Part shown: positions 8,699 to 20,443 of the stretch, piece after piece
Layout of the letters: each line of letters begins with the position of its first letter
Position numbering within the stretch: the stretch's first letter is position 1
NCBI RefSeq assembly: GCF_000380105.1
Contig: NZ_KB904449.1
Coordinates: 44,377 to 108,376 of the forward strand
Length of the DNA: 64,000 bases
Source of the DNA: Streptococcus orisratti DSM 15617
GTDB taxonomy: Bacteria > Bacillota > Bacilli > Lactobacillales > Streptococcaceae
Reading direction: 5' to 3'
Program-made: the position numbers and the translations under genes
Notes under the pieces: model-generated
Database searches by the model: none
What the model saw: the letters and a program-made list of their open reading frames with translations, nothing else
Told to the model about the DNA's origin: nothing

Positions 8699-8903
8699 AG
8701 CAGCCCTTTCCTATTTTTTCTTGACGTTCAATAACTTTTTATCAAAAACTAAACGACAGTGATACAGATAGACTTGAAATTCATCATATCAAGTCAACAT
8801 ATCTGAAATTGATTCTCAAATGAGTGGTAAACGGTACTAGCTATCTAACGCTGTCTGACAGCTTACTGTCCTAGTTCTTTATTAGTGAAGAGACAACTTT
8901 TCC
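8699..8903 (-). other. sufU-sufB spacer with inverted repeats
   Basis: This 205-base spacer contains a compact palindrome (GCTGTCTGACAGC, 8850-8862) and a GACTTG/CAAGTC inverted repeat. No T-tract follows, so they are not clear terminators. They could set the sufB mRNA level or mark processing. No gene seen. Confidence 0.4.
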
Positions 8904-11827
<2,924 letters not shown>

Positions 11828-11863
11828 CTTTTGTACCTCTTTTCATTTGTTAGAAGTGACAAA

Positions 11864-12634
11864 TCAGACTTCTTCATTGTACTCAAGACCGAGTTCTTCG
11901 GCTAATTGGGCATAACCTTCTTTTTCAAGGCGAGCAGCAAGTTCAGCTCCACCTGAAAGAACCACACGACCGTCCATCATGATGTGAACCACATCTGGTG
12001 TGATGTAGTTGAGGAGGCGTTGGTAGTGAGTGATAATCATAGCTCCAAAACCTTCGCCGCGCATAGCGTTAACTCCTTTTGAAACAACTTTGAGGGCATC
12101 GATGTCAAGACCTGAGTCAATTTCATCAAGAAGAGCAAACTTAGGTTCAAGCATGAGGAGTTGAAGAATTTCATTACGTTTTTTCTCACCACCTGAGAAA
12201 CCTTCATTAAGGTAGCGCTCTGCCATTTCTTCTTTCATACCTAAAAGTTCCATTTTTTCATCCAATTTTGTGATGAAATCCATGACTGAGATTTTGTCAT
12301 CATCCTCTTTGCCAGCATTCATAGCTGCACGGATAAATTCGGCATTGGTAATCCCCGGAATTTCTGATGGGTATTGCATCGCTAAGAAAAGTCCCAAACG
12401 TGCACGCTCATCAACTTCCAATTCCAAAATATTTTCTCCATCAAAAAGGATCTCACCTTCTGTAACTTCGTAGTTTGGATTGCCCATGATAGCTGCTGAG
12501 AGGGTTGACTTCCCTGTTCCATTTGGTCCCATAATAGCTGCAATTTCACCTGTTTTAAGGGTTAGATTAACACCTTTGAGAATTTCCTTATCCTCAATCG
12601 AAACGTGAAGGTTTTTTATTTCAAGTACAGACAT
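11864..12634 (-). CDS. sufC: SufC ABC-type ATPase
   Basis: A 256-residue cytoplasmic ABC ATPase that drives conformational change in the SufBCD scaffold. Walker A is GPNGTGKST, the signature is SGGEKKR and Walker B is FALLDEID. It has no membrane segments, as expected for SufC. It is the first gene of the operon and has a well-formed promoter upstream. An AAGGAG ribosome binding site precedes the ATG. Confidence 0.96.
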   Translation of the reverse strand: MSVLEIKNLHVSIEDKEILKGVNLTLKTGEIAAIMGPNGTGKSTLSAAIMGNPNYEVTEGEILFDGENILELEVDERARLGLFLAMQYPSEIPGITNAEFIRAAMNAGKEDDDKISVMDFITKLDEKMELLGMKEEMAERYLNEGFSGGEKKRNEILQLLMLEPKFALLDEIDSGLDIDALKVVSKGVNAMRGEGFGAMIITHYQRLLNYITPDVVHIMMDGRVVLSGGAELAARLEKEGYAQLAEELGLEYNEEV

Positions 12635-12680
12635 AGTCCACTCCTTAATCTATCAGACTAGAGCATTGCTCTGATAATCT

Positions 12681-12710
12681 ATTATATTATTTTATAGAAT
12701 ATTATAACAA
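12681..12710 (-). promoter_or_regulatory. Promoter of the suf operon
   Basis: On the minus strand TTGTTA (12705-12710), an 18-base spacer and TATAAT (12681-12686). The transcribed leader contains a short palindrome (AGAGCAATGCTCT, about 12659-12671). The promoter starts right at the terminator of the upstream gene. Confidence 0.6.
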
Positions 12711-12730
12711 AAAAAGCCTAGAATGGCTTT
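12708..12730 (-). terminator. Terminator between the GlcNAc-1-P transferase gene and suf
   Basis: Minus-strand stem AAAGCC / GGCTTT with a 6-base loop, followed by a T-run (A's 12708-12715 on the plus strand), 12 bases after the transferase stop codon. Confidence 0.8.
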
Positions 12731-12741
12731 CTTCGTGTTTA

Positions 12742-13902
12742 TCATTTTTTCTTTCTTTGTTGCCATTTTAAGAGACTAGCTTGACGGTAATCGCTATTTC
12801 CGATGAATTTTAGAACGTTAAAAAGCGGTGTCCGTCCTTTTCCCAAAATTTCTATACCTTCAATCAGAATTTCAATACCAAATAAAAGTCCGACTATGAG
12901 CAGAAGTCCACCAATACGGCTAGAGAGGTTGAGTAAAAGCGATGTCAAAGAAAAGAGCATGGCAATTCCGTAAACAACCAAAACTGCTCCACGATGGGTA
13001 AAGCCCATGGCTAGCAGACGGTGATGCAGGTGCATTTTGTCAGGTTCATAAAATTTCTTCCCCGACAAGGTTCTGCGAATAATGGCTACAAACGTATCAA
13101 CAATAGGAACTCCCAATATGATAACGGGTGTCACAACTGCTACAGCAGTGGCATTTTTTAATCCTTGAAGTGATAAAACAGAAATTAAAAAGCCTATCAA
13201 AAGTGCCCCAGTATCTCCTAAATAGATAATGGCTGGATTATAATTATATGGGAAAAATCCCACAATAGAGGCTATAAGAACAAATATTGTCAAGGTCAAA
13301 AATTGATTAGTGCTTGGTAAAAAGAACTGTGAGACAATTCCCATTGTTAAAAGGCTAATAATAGCAACACCACTCACTAAACCATCAAGCCCGTCCATCA
13401 AATTGACAGCATTAGTAATTCCTACAATCCATAAAATAGTAAAAATAAAGGTAAATAGAGGTGTAAAATGAATTAGAGGACCTCCAAAAGGAATTTTAAA
13501 ACTGTCAAAATGAAAATCGGTAAAAGCCCAAATTACCAGAGCTCCTGCAATTATCCCTATCAATTTTATCTTGGGAGAAAGCTCCTTAATGTCATCAATT
13601 AGTCCCGTCACAGCAATAATAACCGCTCCTACTACAATCGGCAGAATGAAGTCAAAGTAGGTCTGTCCAAAGACATTCTTTTCAGTTACAAATGGCATAG
13701 CAAACAGTGTACTAATCAAAAAAGAAATCAGAATAGCAAGTCCACCTGCGCTTGGCATAGGAACCTTATTGATACGTCTCGCATTCGGATTATCAACAGC
13801 TCCAATACGAAAGGATAAAAATCGAACAAGTGGAGTTAAGATAAGAGATATCAAAAATGCACCGATTAAGACCATTATGTATTCAATCGTAAATGAGTTC
13901 AT
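12742..13902 (-). CDS. Undecaprenyl-phosphate GlcNAc-1-phosphate transferase (WecA/TagO/RgpG family)
   Basis: A 386-residue polytopic membrane enzyme of the MraY/WecA family that links GlcNAc-1-phosphate to undecaprenyl phosphate, the first step of wall polysaccharide or teichoic acid synthesis. Family motifs include VDNPNARRINKVPMPSAGG near the N-terminus, NLMDGLDGL in the middle and the HLHHRLLAMG histidine motif. In streptococci the mecA-linked copy is the RgpG/GacO-type initiator of rhamnose polysaccharide; that assignment is by context. ATG 13902 follows the mecA stop by one base (TGATATG). An upstream ATG at 13917 would overlap mecA. Confidence 0.9.
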   Translation of the reverse strand: MNSFTIEYIMVLIGAFLISLILTPLVRFLSFRIGAVDNPNARRINKVPMPSAGGLAILISFLISTLFAMPFVTEKNVFGQTYFDFILPIVVGAVIIAVTGLIDDIKELSPKIKLIGIIAGALVIWAFTDFHFDSFKIPFGGPLIHFTPLFTFIFTILWIVGITNAVNLMDGLDGLVSGVAIISLLTMGIVSQFFLPSTNQFLTLTIFVLIASIVGFFPYNYNPAIIYLGDTGALLIGFLISVLSLQGLKNATAVAVVTPVIILGVPIVDTFVAIIRRTLSGKKFYEPDKMHLHHRLLAMGFTHRGAVLVVYGIAMLFSLTSLLLNLSSRIGGLLLIVGLLFGIEILIEGIEILGKGRTPLFNVLKFIGNSDYRQASLLKWQQRKKK

Positions 13903-13903
13903 A

Positions 13904-14653
13904 TCACACCAATTCAATTAAACGTAAATTTTCAACAGCATTCTCTAGTAGGAGTTGTACACCATGTTCTTGTAAATAGGCACGTGTCTTCGTTCCAGGA
14001 GCGGCGTGCTCCAATAGACGAGCGTACATCACATTGGCATAATAACTCGGTTTGTCAATCAAACTAAGCAAAATAGTCATATGGTAACGATCTGCTTGCT
14101 TATAAAGTTCAGAAGCCTCTACTTCAAAATCAATAGCCTTTGAAAAGGAGATAACATCCTCCAAGTTTGCAAAATCCAAGACGTAATGAACATACTCTGT
14201 AGGGTTGATTTCCTCTTCTTCAGACAACTGTTCATCTGCCTGAGTTTCACTGATAGCCGCTTCCACCATTTCTTCAATTTTTTCAAGCTTTTCATGCGCC
14301 TCAGTGTCACCCTTGGAGCGCATAGATTGCTCTAAAGTCTTGAAAAAATCTTCCGGAGACATGTTGGAAACATCCCCAAACTCAGACAAATCTTCAAAAT
14401 TCAAATCCTTATTCAGTTCAGACTTGGTCACAAAGACATCAATGCGATCCTTGCGTGGTGTAACTCGAAAGCTCAACATACCGCTATTTTTAAAATTGTC
14501 AGGGAGATCAAGTTCATCCATTACTGCATAGAAAAATTCCTCAGTCTTCTCCTGTGGTAACAAGAAATCTTTAAGCTCCATACCATGTTCTTCCAAGTCT
14601 TCCATACTAATCGTAATCTTCAGCGTTGTTTCGCTAATTTGTTTCATTTCCAT
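13904..14653 (-). CDS. mecA: Adaptor protein MecA
   Basis: A 249-residue ClpC adaptor that, in streptococci, delivers ComX and other substrates for degradation and so limits competence. The N-terminal substrate-binding domain starts [13 protein letters not shown]. An acidic linker (about residues 125-150, rich in E and Q) joins a C-terminal Clp-binding domain. It is cotranscribed with the GlcNAc-1-P transferase, whose start follows its stop by one base. A strong promoter precedes it. Confidence 0.93.
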   Translation of the reverse strand: MEMKQISETTLKITISMEDLEEHGMELKDFLLPQEKTEEFFYAVMDELDLPDNFKNSGMLSFRVTPRKDRIDVFVTKSELNKDLNFEDLSEFGDVSNMSPEDFFKTLEQSMRSKGDTEAHEKLEKIEEMVEAAISETQADEQLSEEEEINPTEYVHYVLDFANLEDVISFSKAIDFEVEASELYKQADRYHMTILLSLIDKPSYYANVMYARLLEHAAPGTKTRAYLQEHGVQLLLENAVENLRLIELV

Positions 14654-14691
14654 ATTTATTTACCTCTTTACCTCGCACGCGTAGTCATTCC

Positions 14692-14720
14692 ATTATACAA
14701 GAAATGTACTTTTTTTTCAA
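14692..14720 (-). promoter_or_regulatory. Promoter of mecA
   Basis: TTGAAA (14715-14720), 17-base spacer, TATAAT (14692-14697), read on the minus strand. It is intact although the IS200-type element ends only about 20 bases upstream. Confidence 0.85.
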
Positions 14721-14737
14721 TTTTTTAAAGCAATGAA

Positions 14738-15482
14738 TCAAAACCACCCGTGAGAACGGGTGGTTTGCTCTTCGGCTGAAAGCCTCTGCTACCGGCCGAG
14801 GCCTAAAGGCCTACCGAATGGTTTCCCTTCAGCACCACCTTTGCTAGCTGACCCGACTAGCGGGTCTCTTTAAGACTACTTTCTTTTATTCTTCTCACCT
14901 GTAAACGGATCATATTCCTCGAAAAGACTGAGCTGATCTGCTATCACGTCTTCTTGTAATTGATTACGAATATATTCTTCAATTCGCTTCTGATTTCGCC
15001 CAACCGTATCAACATAAAACCCTCGACACCAAAATTTGCGATTCCCATATTTATACTTTAAATTAGCGTGTCGGTCAAATATCATTAAGCTACTTTTACC
15101 CTTTAAATATCCCATAAATGAGGAAATACTTAGCTTCGGTGGTATACTCACCAACATGTGAATGTGATCTGGGCATGCTTCTGCTTCATGAATTTCAACA
15201 CCTTTTCTTTCACATAATAACCGTAAGATTTGACCAATACTTGCTTTGTATTTCCCATAGATTATCTGACGTCTATATTTTGGGGCGAAAACAATATGAT
15301 ACTTACAATTCCATGTAGTATATGCTAAACTATTATTATCCTGTCTCATCAGGGGTCCTCCTTTTGTATATTAGTTAGTGGTCGGGAAACCTTATCTAAT
15401 ATAACACTTTAGGGGGACTTTTTGATACATCGCTAAAAGCTTTTCGGAACCACTAGCACAGCTAGTGGTTTTCGTGAGACAA
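14738..15482 (-). mobile_element. IS200/IS605-family insertion sequence (tnpA only)
   Basis: The element contains one Y1 transposase gene and ends in subterminal hairpins rather than inverted repeats, as this family does. The hairpins are AACCACCCGT / ACGGGTGGTT at the mecA side (about 14740-14763) and AACCACTAGC / GCTAGTGGTT at the uppP side (about 15448-15472). Further palindromes (GACCCG/CGGGTC near 14855) lie after the transposase. Exact borders are estimates. There is no accessory tnpB. It sits between uppP and mecA. Confidence 0.85.
14876..15349 (-). CDS. tnpA: IS200-type Y1 transposase TnpA
   Basis: A 157-residue HUH-superfamily transposase that cuts and rejoins single-stranded DNA at the element's hairpin ends. 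The HUH motif is HIH in CPDHIHMLVSIP. The likely catalytic tyrosine is in RIEEYIRNQ (about residue 127). The length is normal and the frame is uninterrupted, so it may be active. A GGAGG ribosome binding site precedes the ATG. Confidence 0.94.
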   Translation of the reverse strand: MRQDNNSLAYTTWNCKYHIVFAPKYRRQIIYGKYKASIGQILRLLCERKGVEIHEAEACPDHIHMLVSIPPKLSISSFMGYLKGKSSLMIFDRHANLKYKYGNRKFWCRGFYVDTVGRNQKRIEEYIRNQLQEDVIADQLSLFEEYDPFTGEKNKRK

Positions 15483-15530
15483 AAAAAGAGATAGTTTTTA
15501 TGACATTCTATCAATCATAAAAACTATCTC
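15481..15530 (-). terminator. Terminator of uppP
   Basis: A perfect 16-bp stem (15488-15503 with 15515-15530) and an 11-base loop, followed on the minus strand by seven T. It lies immediately after the uppP stop and at the edge of the IS element. Confidence 0.88.
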
Positions 15531-15543
15531 CGCTCATATTTGT

Positions 15544-16383
15544 CTAAAAAATCCAAGTAATGAAAGCGTAAACCAAAAGAATCGTTCCGAGAACAATGCG
15601 ATATTTCCCGAAGATGGTAAAGTCATGTTTCTTGACATAATCCGTTAAGAACTTAATAGAGTAAAGACTGACCACAAAGGCTGTTACGCTTGCTACAAGT
15701 AAAATCAATACTTGTCCAAAATTAAGCACATTACCATCTAAAAAGAATTTTACAGCTTTAAGACCGCTATACCCAAACATGGTTGGAATCGCCAAGAAGA
15801 AGGTAAAATCTGCCGCAACTGAACGACTGGTTCCAACAATAATGGCTCCCAAAATGGTTGCGCCTGAACGACTAGTACCTGGAATAATAGCTAATACTTG
15901 AAAAAGACCGATGAGAAAAGCTGTCTTGTAGGACATTTTTGCTAAACTAGTCACCGCAGGTTCAACAGTCGCATTCTGTTTCTCAATCCATATGAAAGCA
16001 ATCCCGTAAACAATTAATGCGATTGCAATTGGTACCATAAAATTAAAGTGAGCTTCAAACCAATCATCAAAAGGCAATGCAATAATAATCGATGGGATAC
16101 ATGCAATAGCAACCTTAAGCCAAAGTTGCCAAGTTAAACGTACCTCACGTGCCGATTTTCCCGGTTGAAAAGGATTAAGACGCTCAAAGTAAATCACGAT
16201 AACCGCCAAAATCGCTCCTAACTGGATAATAATATTGAACATATCAATAAAATCCTTAGATTGATTGAGTTTCATGAACTCTTGAACTAAGATTAAATGC
16301 CCCGTACTAGAGACAGGCAGCCATTCCGTAACACCCTCAATAATCCCCAAAAAAAGAGCCTTGAGCAATTCAATAATTAACAT
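15544..16383 (-). CDS. uppP: Undecaprenyl-diphosphatase UppP (BacA)
   Basis: A 279-residue membrane enzyme that dephosphorylates undecaprenyl diphosphate to recycle the lipid carrier for wall synthesis; it gives bacitracin tolerance. The two family motifs are [17 protein letters not shown] near the N-terminus and [10 protein letters not shown] in the second half. About eight hydrophobic segments are visible. An extended -10 promoter (TGGTATAAT, 16412-16420) and a GAGGAG site precede the ATG. Confidence 0.95.
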   Translation of the reverse strand: MLIIELLKALFLGIIEGVTEWLPVSSTGHLILVQEFMKLNQSKDFIDMFNIIIQLGAILAVIVIYFERLNPFQPGKSAREVRLTWQLWLKVAIACIPSIIIALPFDDWFEAHFNFMVPIAIALIVYGIAFIWIEKQNATVEPAVTSLAKMSYKTAFLIGLFQVLAIIPGTSRSGATILGAIIVGTSRSVAADFTFFLAIPTMFGYSGLKAVKFFLDGNVLNFGQVLILLVASVTAFVVSLYSIKFLTDYVKKHDFTIFGKYRIVLGTILLVYAFITWIF

Positions 16384-16533
16384 AGTATCTCCTCAATATG
16401 TATTCGTTCTAATTATACCAAATTTTAAGAAAAATAGCTGAGCTCCTTGGTACTTTTTATCCTATCACGACCATTTTGATTTAATCAAATTTTACTTACT
16501 GTATAAATATTCTATATTATAAGGCCACTTGTA

Positions 16534-16562
16534 TTGAAATCAAGACTTTTTTCCTGTAAAAT
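16534..16562 (+). promoter_or_regulatory. Promoter of the amino-acid transporter operon
   Basis: TTGAAA (16534-16539), 17-base spacer, TAAAAT (16557-16562). The start codon at 16593 has an AGGAG site. Confidence 0.7.
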
Positions 16563-16592
16563 GTAAACATATAATTTAGACAGGAGACTTTA

Positions 16593-18158
16593 ATGAAAAA
16601 ATTTATCTTAAGTCTATTCGCTGCTATTCTCATGACCTTTACAGGTATTACAGTTCAAGCAGATGAATACCTTCGTGTCGGTATGGAAGCAGCTTATGCT
16701 CCCTTTAACTGGACACAAGACGACGATTCTAATGGAGCTGTTCCCATTGAGGGAACTAACCAATACGCCAATGGTTACGATGTACAAATCGCTCAACAAG
16801 TGGCTAAATCAATGGGTAAGAAATTATTGGTTGTCAAAACCTCATGGACTGGTCTGATTCCAGCCTTGACTTCTGGCAAGATTGACATGATTGCTGCTGG
16901 AATGAGTCCAACTGAAGAACGTAAAAAGGAAATCTCATTTTCTAATAGTTACTACACTAGCGAGCCCGTCTTAGTGGTTGTCAAAGATGGCAAGTACGCT
17001 AACGCCAAATCAATCAAGGATTTCAAGGGAGCCAAGGTTACCGCTCAACAAGGTGTCTGGCATGTCAATCTCTTACCACAGCTGGTCGGAGCTAATGCTC
17101 AAACACCAATGGGCGACTTCTCACAAATGCGTCAAGCCCTCGCATCTGGTGTCATTGATGCTTACATTTCTGAACGTCCTGAGGCCATGACAGCTGAGCA
17201 AGCCAATAAGAAATTCAAAATGGTCACCCTCAAAAAGGGATTCACCGTCTCTGAATCAGATGCTGCTATCGCTGTTGGTCTGCGCAAAGATGACTCAGCC
17301 ACTCTCGCCAAGGTCAACGATGTCCTTGCTACTATTTCAGAATCTGGCCGTATCAGGCTCATGGACGATATGATTAAGAAGCAACCAGCTGACACTAGTT
17401 CCAAGGAAGAAAACAAACAAAATTTCTTCCAACAAATATGGTCTATCCTCAAGAAAAATGGCAACCAATTTCTACGTGGAACAGGTGTTACCCTCTTAAT
17501 TTCAATCATCGGCACCATTGTCGGAACACTTATCGGTCTTTTAATTGGTGTTTACCGTACCGCTCCCAAAGCTACCAATAAAGCGCTAGCTATTCTACAA
17601 AAAGTATTTGGTTGGCTCCTTAACGTTTATATTGAAGTCTTCCGCGGAACCCCAATGATTGTACAAGCTATGGTTATTTACTATGGGACTGCCCAAGCCT
17701 TTGGGATTTCACTCGACCGTACGCTTGCTGCTATTTTCATCGTGTCTATCAATACTGGTGCCTACATGAGTGAGATTGTTCGTGGTGGTATTTTCGCCGT
17801 TGATAAAGGACAATTTGAAGCTGCAACAGCTCTTGGTTTCAGTCATGGACAAACCATGCGTAAAATTGTTCTGCCACAAGTTATCCGTAACATTCTTCCA
17901 GCTACAGGTAATGAGTTTGTCATTAACATCAAAGATACCTCTGTGCTGAATGTGATTTCCGTTGTAGAGCTTTACTTCTCAGGTAATACCGTAGCAACAC
18001 AAACTTATCAATATTTCCAAACTTTCACCATTATCGCAGTCATCTACTTCGTGCTCACCTTTACCGTGACACGTATCCTCCGTTATATTGAAAAGCGTTT
18101 TGATGCTGATACTTATACAACTGGGGCTAACCAAATTCAAACTAAGGTGGTGAAATAA
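16593..18158 (+). CDS. Polar amino-acid ABC transporter, fused substrate-binding and permease protein (GlnP type)
   Basis: A 521-residue fusion: signal peptide (ends near VQADEYL), a family-3 amino-acid-binding domain (about residues 25-265), then a HisM/GlnP permease domain with five or so membrane segments (about 290-505). The ATPase-coupling EAA loop is [20 protein letters not shown]. It would import glutamine, glutamate or a related amino acid with the ATPase encoded next. The fusion ties the binding domain to the membrane, as in lactococcal GlnPQ, but with one binding domain rather than two. Substrate cannot be fixed from sequence alone. Confidence 0.9.
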   Translation: MKKFILSLFAAILMTFTGITVQADEYLRVGMEAAYAPFNWTQDDDSNGAVPIEGTNQYANGYDVQIAQQVAKSMGKKLLVVKTSWTGLIPALTSGKIDMIAAGMSPTEERKKEISFSNSYYTSEPVLVVVKDGKYANAKSIKDFKGAKVTAQQGVWHVNLLPQLVGANAQTPMGDFSQMRQALASGVIDAYISERPEAMTAEQANKKFKMVTLKKGFTVSESDAAIAVGLRKDDSATLAKVNDVLATISESGRIRLMDDMIKKQPADTSSKEENKQNFFQQIWSILKKNGNQFLRGTGVTLLISIIGTIVGTLIGLLIGVYRTAPKATNKALAILQKVFGWLLNVYIEVFRGTPMIVQAMVIYYGTAQAFGISLDRTLAAIFIVSINTGAYMSEIVRGGIFAVDKGQFEAATALGFSHGQTMRKIVLPQVIRNILPATGNEFVINIKDTSVLNVISVVELYFSGNTVATQTYQYFQTFTIIAVIYFVLTFTVTRILRYIEKRFDADTYTTGANQIQTKVVK

Positions 18159-18898
18159 TGACACAGACAATTATAGAAATCAAACATTTAAAGAAATCTT
18201 TTGGGCAAAATGAAGTCCTTAGAGACATTTCACTTGCTGTCAACAAAGGTGAAGTTATCTCTATCATTGGTTCATCAGGCTCGGGGAAATCAACTCTTCT
18301 GCGTTCCATCAATCTTTTAGAAACACCGACTGGCGGCGAAATTCTCTTTCATGGACAAAATGTTCTTAACAAAGGTTACAACTTAACCGAATATCGTGAA
18401 AAACTCGGTATGGTTTTTCAGTCCTTCAATCTCTTTGAAAACCTTAATGTTCTTGAAAATGCCATCGTAGCCCAAACAACGGTTCTCAAACGTTCTCGCA
18501 CAGATGCGGAAGCTATTGCCAAAGAAAACCTTAATAAGGTTGGGATGACTGAGCAATACTGGCAGGCCAAGCCAAAACAACTGTCAGGTGGGCAAAAACA
18601 ACGTGTGGCTATTGCACGCGCCCTGTCTGTTAATCCAGAAGCTATGCTTTTTGATGAACCTACCTCAGCTCTTGACCCAGAAATGGTCGGTGAGGTACTT
18701 AAAACTATGAAAGTTTTGGCAAAATCAGGCCTCACCATGATCATTGTTACTCACGAAATGGAATTTGCCAAGGAAGTTTCTGACCGTGTCATTTTCATGG
18801 ATCAAGGCGTTATTGCTGAAGAAGGCACACCACAACAAATTTTTGAAAATCCACAACAAGAACGTACCAAAGTATTCTTACAACGTTTCTTGAAATAG
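18158..18898 (+). CDS. Polar amino-acid ABC transporter ATPase (GlnQ type)
   Basis: A 246-residue ABC ATPase powering the fused permease encoded just upstream; the genes overlap by one base (TAATG). Walker A is GSSGSGKST, the Q-loop lies in [10 protein letters not shown], the signature is LSGGQKQR and Walker B is [13 protein letters not shown]. It matches the HisP/GlnQ family in full length. A terminator follows. Confidence 0.94.
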   Translation: MTQTIIEIKHLKKSFGQNEVLRDISLAVNKGEVISIIGSSGSGKSTLLRSINLLETPTGGEILFHGQNVLNKGYNLTEYREKLGMVFQSFNLFENLNVLENAIVAQTTVLKRSRTDAEAIAKENLNKVGMTEQYWQAKPKQLSGGQKQRVAIARALSVNPEAMLFDEPTSALDPEMVGEVLKTMKVLAKSGLTMIIVTHEMEFAKEVSDRVIFMDQGVIAEEGTPQQIFENPQQERTKVFLQRFLK

Positions 18899-18912
18899 AA
18901 AATCAGAGTAAG

Positions 18913-18959
18913 GACTAGAAAGTTTGCTTAATTTGCAAAACTTCTAGTCTTCTTTTTTT
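18913..18959 (+). terminator. Terminator of the amino-acid transporter operon
   Basis: Arms starting GACTAGAA and ending TTCTAGTC form an imperfect stem of about 14 bp, followed by a run of seven T. Confidence 0.88.
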
Positions 18960-19023
18960 CCTTAAATTTCCTTTAAGTTTTTAATGTTAGACTTGAAAAA
19001 ACAAAAAGAAGGAGGAACTTCCT

Positions 19024-19623
19024 ATGCAAAAGACGAGACATCCCTACATTTTCCAAATATTACTCTTCTTGCTCTGCTTTTCTCTTTCAAAATGGTTTTA
19101 TGATAGCTACCTTATTTCATATTCCTACTATATCTCAAATTATGGTGTTGACTTTGCCTTGTCCCTCAATATCATTATTACTTTAATAATCAGCTACTTT
19201 ACTTATGTTTTTTTAAACCTTTGTACAAATAGACAAACGAAAAGTTCCACCCTAATTTCTTGCTATTTCATCTATTTCTTCTCGCTAGTTTATCTTCTTT
19301 TCCTAAAAAACATAGGAATGCAAGGATTTTCTTTAAATCCGCTGTCCTTCATTGGAGAAATTGAAAATGGCAGTCGCTTTGTGCCGGTTATGAACCTTCT
19401 CATGTTCATTCCCTTGGGGTTCCTCTACCCTCTGTCCAGAAAAAATATCTTACTAGGATTCTTAGGTATCCTCATGATTGTATCCTGTCAATTTGTATTT
19501 CGTTTAGGGATTTTTGATCTTGGCGATGTTAGTCTGAACCTATTGAGCCTCACTATTGGAAATCTCTTTTATCACTTCTTTCTGCAAAACTGGAAACAAA
19601 AACATGTCATTATAGTCTTTTAG
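19024..19623 (+). CDS. VanZ-like family membrane protein
   Basis: A 199-residue protein with about five hydrophobic segments. The C-terminal half (NLLMFIPLGFLYPL, then RLGIFDLGDVSLNLLS) matches the pattern of the VanZ-like family, whose cellular role is mostly unknown (VanZ itself gives low-level teicoplanin resistance). GGAGGA precedes the ATG. Its last codons and its stop fall inside the terminal part of the family 1 repeat at 19611, so insertion of that repeat probably changed its C-terminus. It stands alone between terminated units. Confidence 0.75.
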   Translation: MQKTRHPYIFQILLFLLCFSLSKWFYDSYLISYSYYISNYGVDFALSLNIIITLIISYFTYVFLNLCTNRQTKSSTLISCYFIYFFSLVYLLFLKNIGMQGFSLNPLSFIGEIENGSRFVPVMNLLMFIPLGFLYPLSRKNILLGFLGILMIVSCQFVFRLGIFDLGDVSLNLLSLTIGNLFYHFFLQNWKQKHVIIVF

Positions 19624-19837
19624 TTTAGTTTGCTTTTTAGTACTAGGCAACGAGCTGCCGGTTGCTAGAACAGCCTCTAGGCTGTTCTAGGTTGGAAATA
19701 AGACATGCGAAGCAAGTCACTTTCGTAAAGTACAACAAGGCGAGTTTAAACAATCCAGTGGAGTGTTTGAAGTTGGAAATAAGGAAACGGAGTTTCCTCT
19801 TACGTCGAAGTAATAAAAGATAAACTAATTGACTATA
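19611..19837 (-). repeat. MITE-like repeat, family 1, copy 2
   Basis: The reverse complement of the segment at 4005-4225, about 15.5 kb away. Its ends are TATAGTCTTTTAGTTT and AAACTAATTGACTATA, an imperfect 16-base inverted repeat, and TA occurs at each border. The internal palindrome (arms CTAGAACAGCC / GGCTGTTCTAG) is kept, with compensating change in the loop. No ORF of note. Confidence 0.8.
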
Positions 19838-19902
19838 TCTCAAACTATCTCTAATTTCATCCCCCATCCATCCTTTCTGTATTTAAGTCATAGAAAATGT
19901 TA

Positions 19903-20039
19903 GAACCTGTATTCACAAATGAAGTGTTTATAGATAAGAGATAGTTTTTCGCTAATCAAGTCAGTATTTTGAAAAAACTAATGATGAGCAGCTCAAAAAC
20001 TAGACTTAAATAGAAGTACTGAACTGTGAATACAGGTTC
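19903..20039 (-). repeat. MITE-like repeat, family 2, copy 1
   Basis: A 137-base element with perfect terminal inverted repeats (GAACCTGTATTCACA / TGTGAATACAGGTTC) and TTA on both sides (19900-19902 and 20040-20042), which looks like a 3-base target duplication. It encodes nothing. A diverged copy in the opposite orientation lies at 42592-42748. Internal segments such as TTAGCGAAAAACTATCTC (minus strand here) are shared. Confidence 0.8.
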
Positions 20040-20107
20040 TTAATTAATCTCAAAAATTTTCTACAAGCTTTTTTATTTTGAATATCAAAAGTGATTGTTT
20101 TCTACCA

Positions 20108-20167
20108 AATATCGACGATATTAAGATAACTTTTTTACTTTACCGGTTAAGTATTTTGTGTTATACT
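20108..20167 (+). promoter_or_regulatory. Promoter of the 39-residue gene, with upstream palindrome
   Basis: TTTACC (20139-20144), 17-base spacer, TATACT (20162-20167). A perfect palindrome AATATCG-A-CGATATT at 20108-20122 lies just upstream of the -35 and could be an operator. Confidence 0.6.
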
Positions 20168-20208
20168 TTTCTTGTTAACGTTAATAATTTCTCATCAAAG
20201 GAGGTTTT

Positions 20209-20328
20209 ATGGCTGAAAAAACAGACTTATCTTCAGCCTATCGTAGACTGAAGAGCCCAAATATCAAAACCCGAAAACGTGCCTTGAAAATTATTCATGA
20301 GCATAAACGTCAAGGAAAAAAATATTAA
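20209..20328 (+). CDS. Small basic protein of 39 residues
   Basis: The ORF begins MAEKTDLSSAYRRLKSP and ends EHKRQGKKY; it is very rich in Lys and Arg and predicted helical, with no membrane segment. A consensus AAAGGAGG lies seven bases before the ATG and a good promoter is upstream, so it is very likely expressed. Small streptococcal proteins of this type are annotated as putative metal-homeostasis proteins; I recall that only loosely, and no metal-binding motif is visible. Function unknown. It is transcribed towards the convergent SPFH gene and shares its terminator. Confidence 0.75.
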   Translation: MAEKTDLSSAYRRLKSPNIKTRKRALKIIHEHKRQGKKY

Positions 20329-20408
20329 CCAACCCCAGAATTTTTAGAAAAATAATCTGAAAGATTCTGGACTTCTTCATTGTATAATTCTTTTCCAATC
20401 GCCAGACA

Positions 20409-20440
20409 AAAACCTGCTAGAAATTTCCCTAGCAGGTTTT
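20409..20440. terminator. Bidirectional terminator between the 39-residue gene and the SPFH gene
   Basis: A perfect 12-bp stem AAAACCTGCTAG / CTAGCAGGTTTT with an 8-base loop. T-rich tails occur in both directions. Confidence 0.88.
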
Positions 20441-20443
20441 ATA

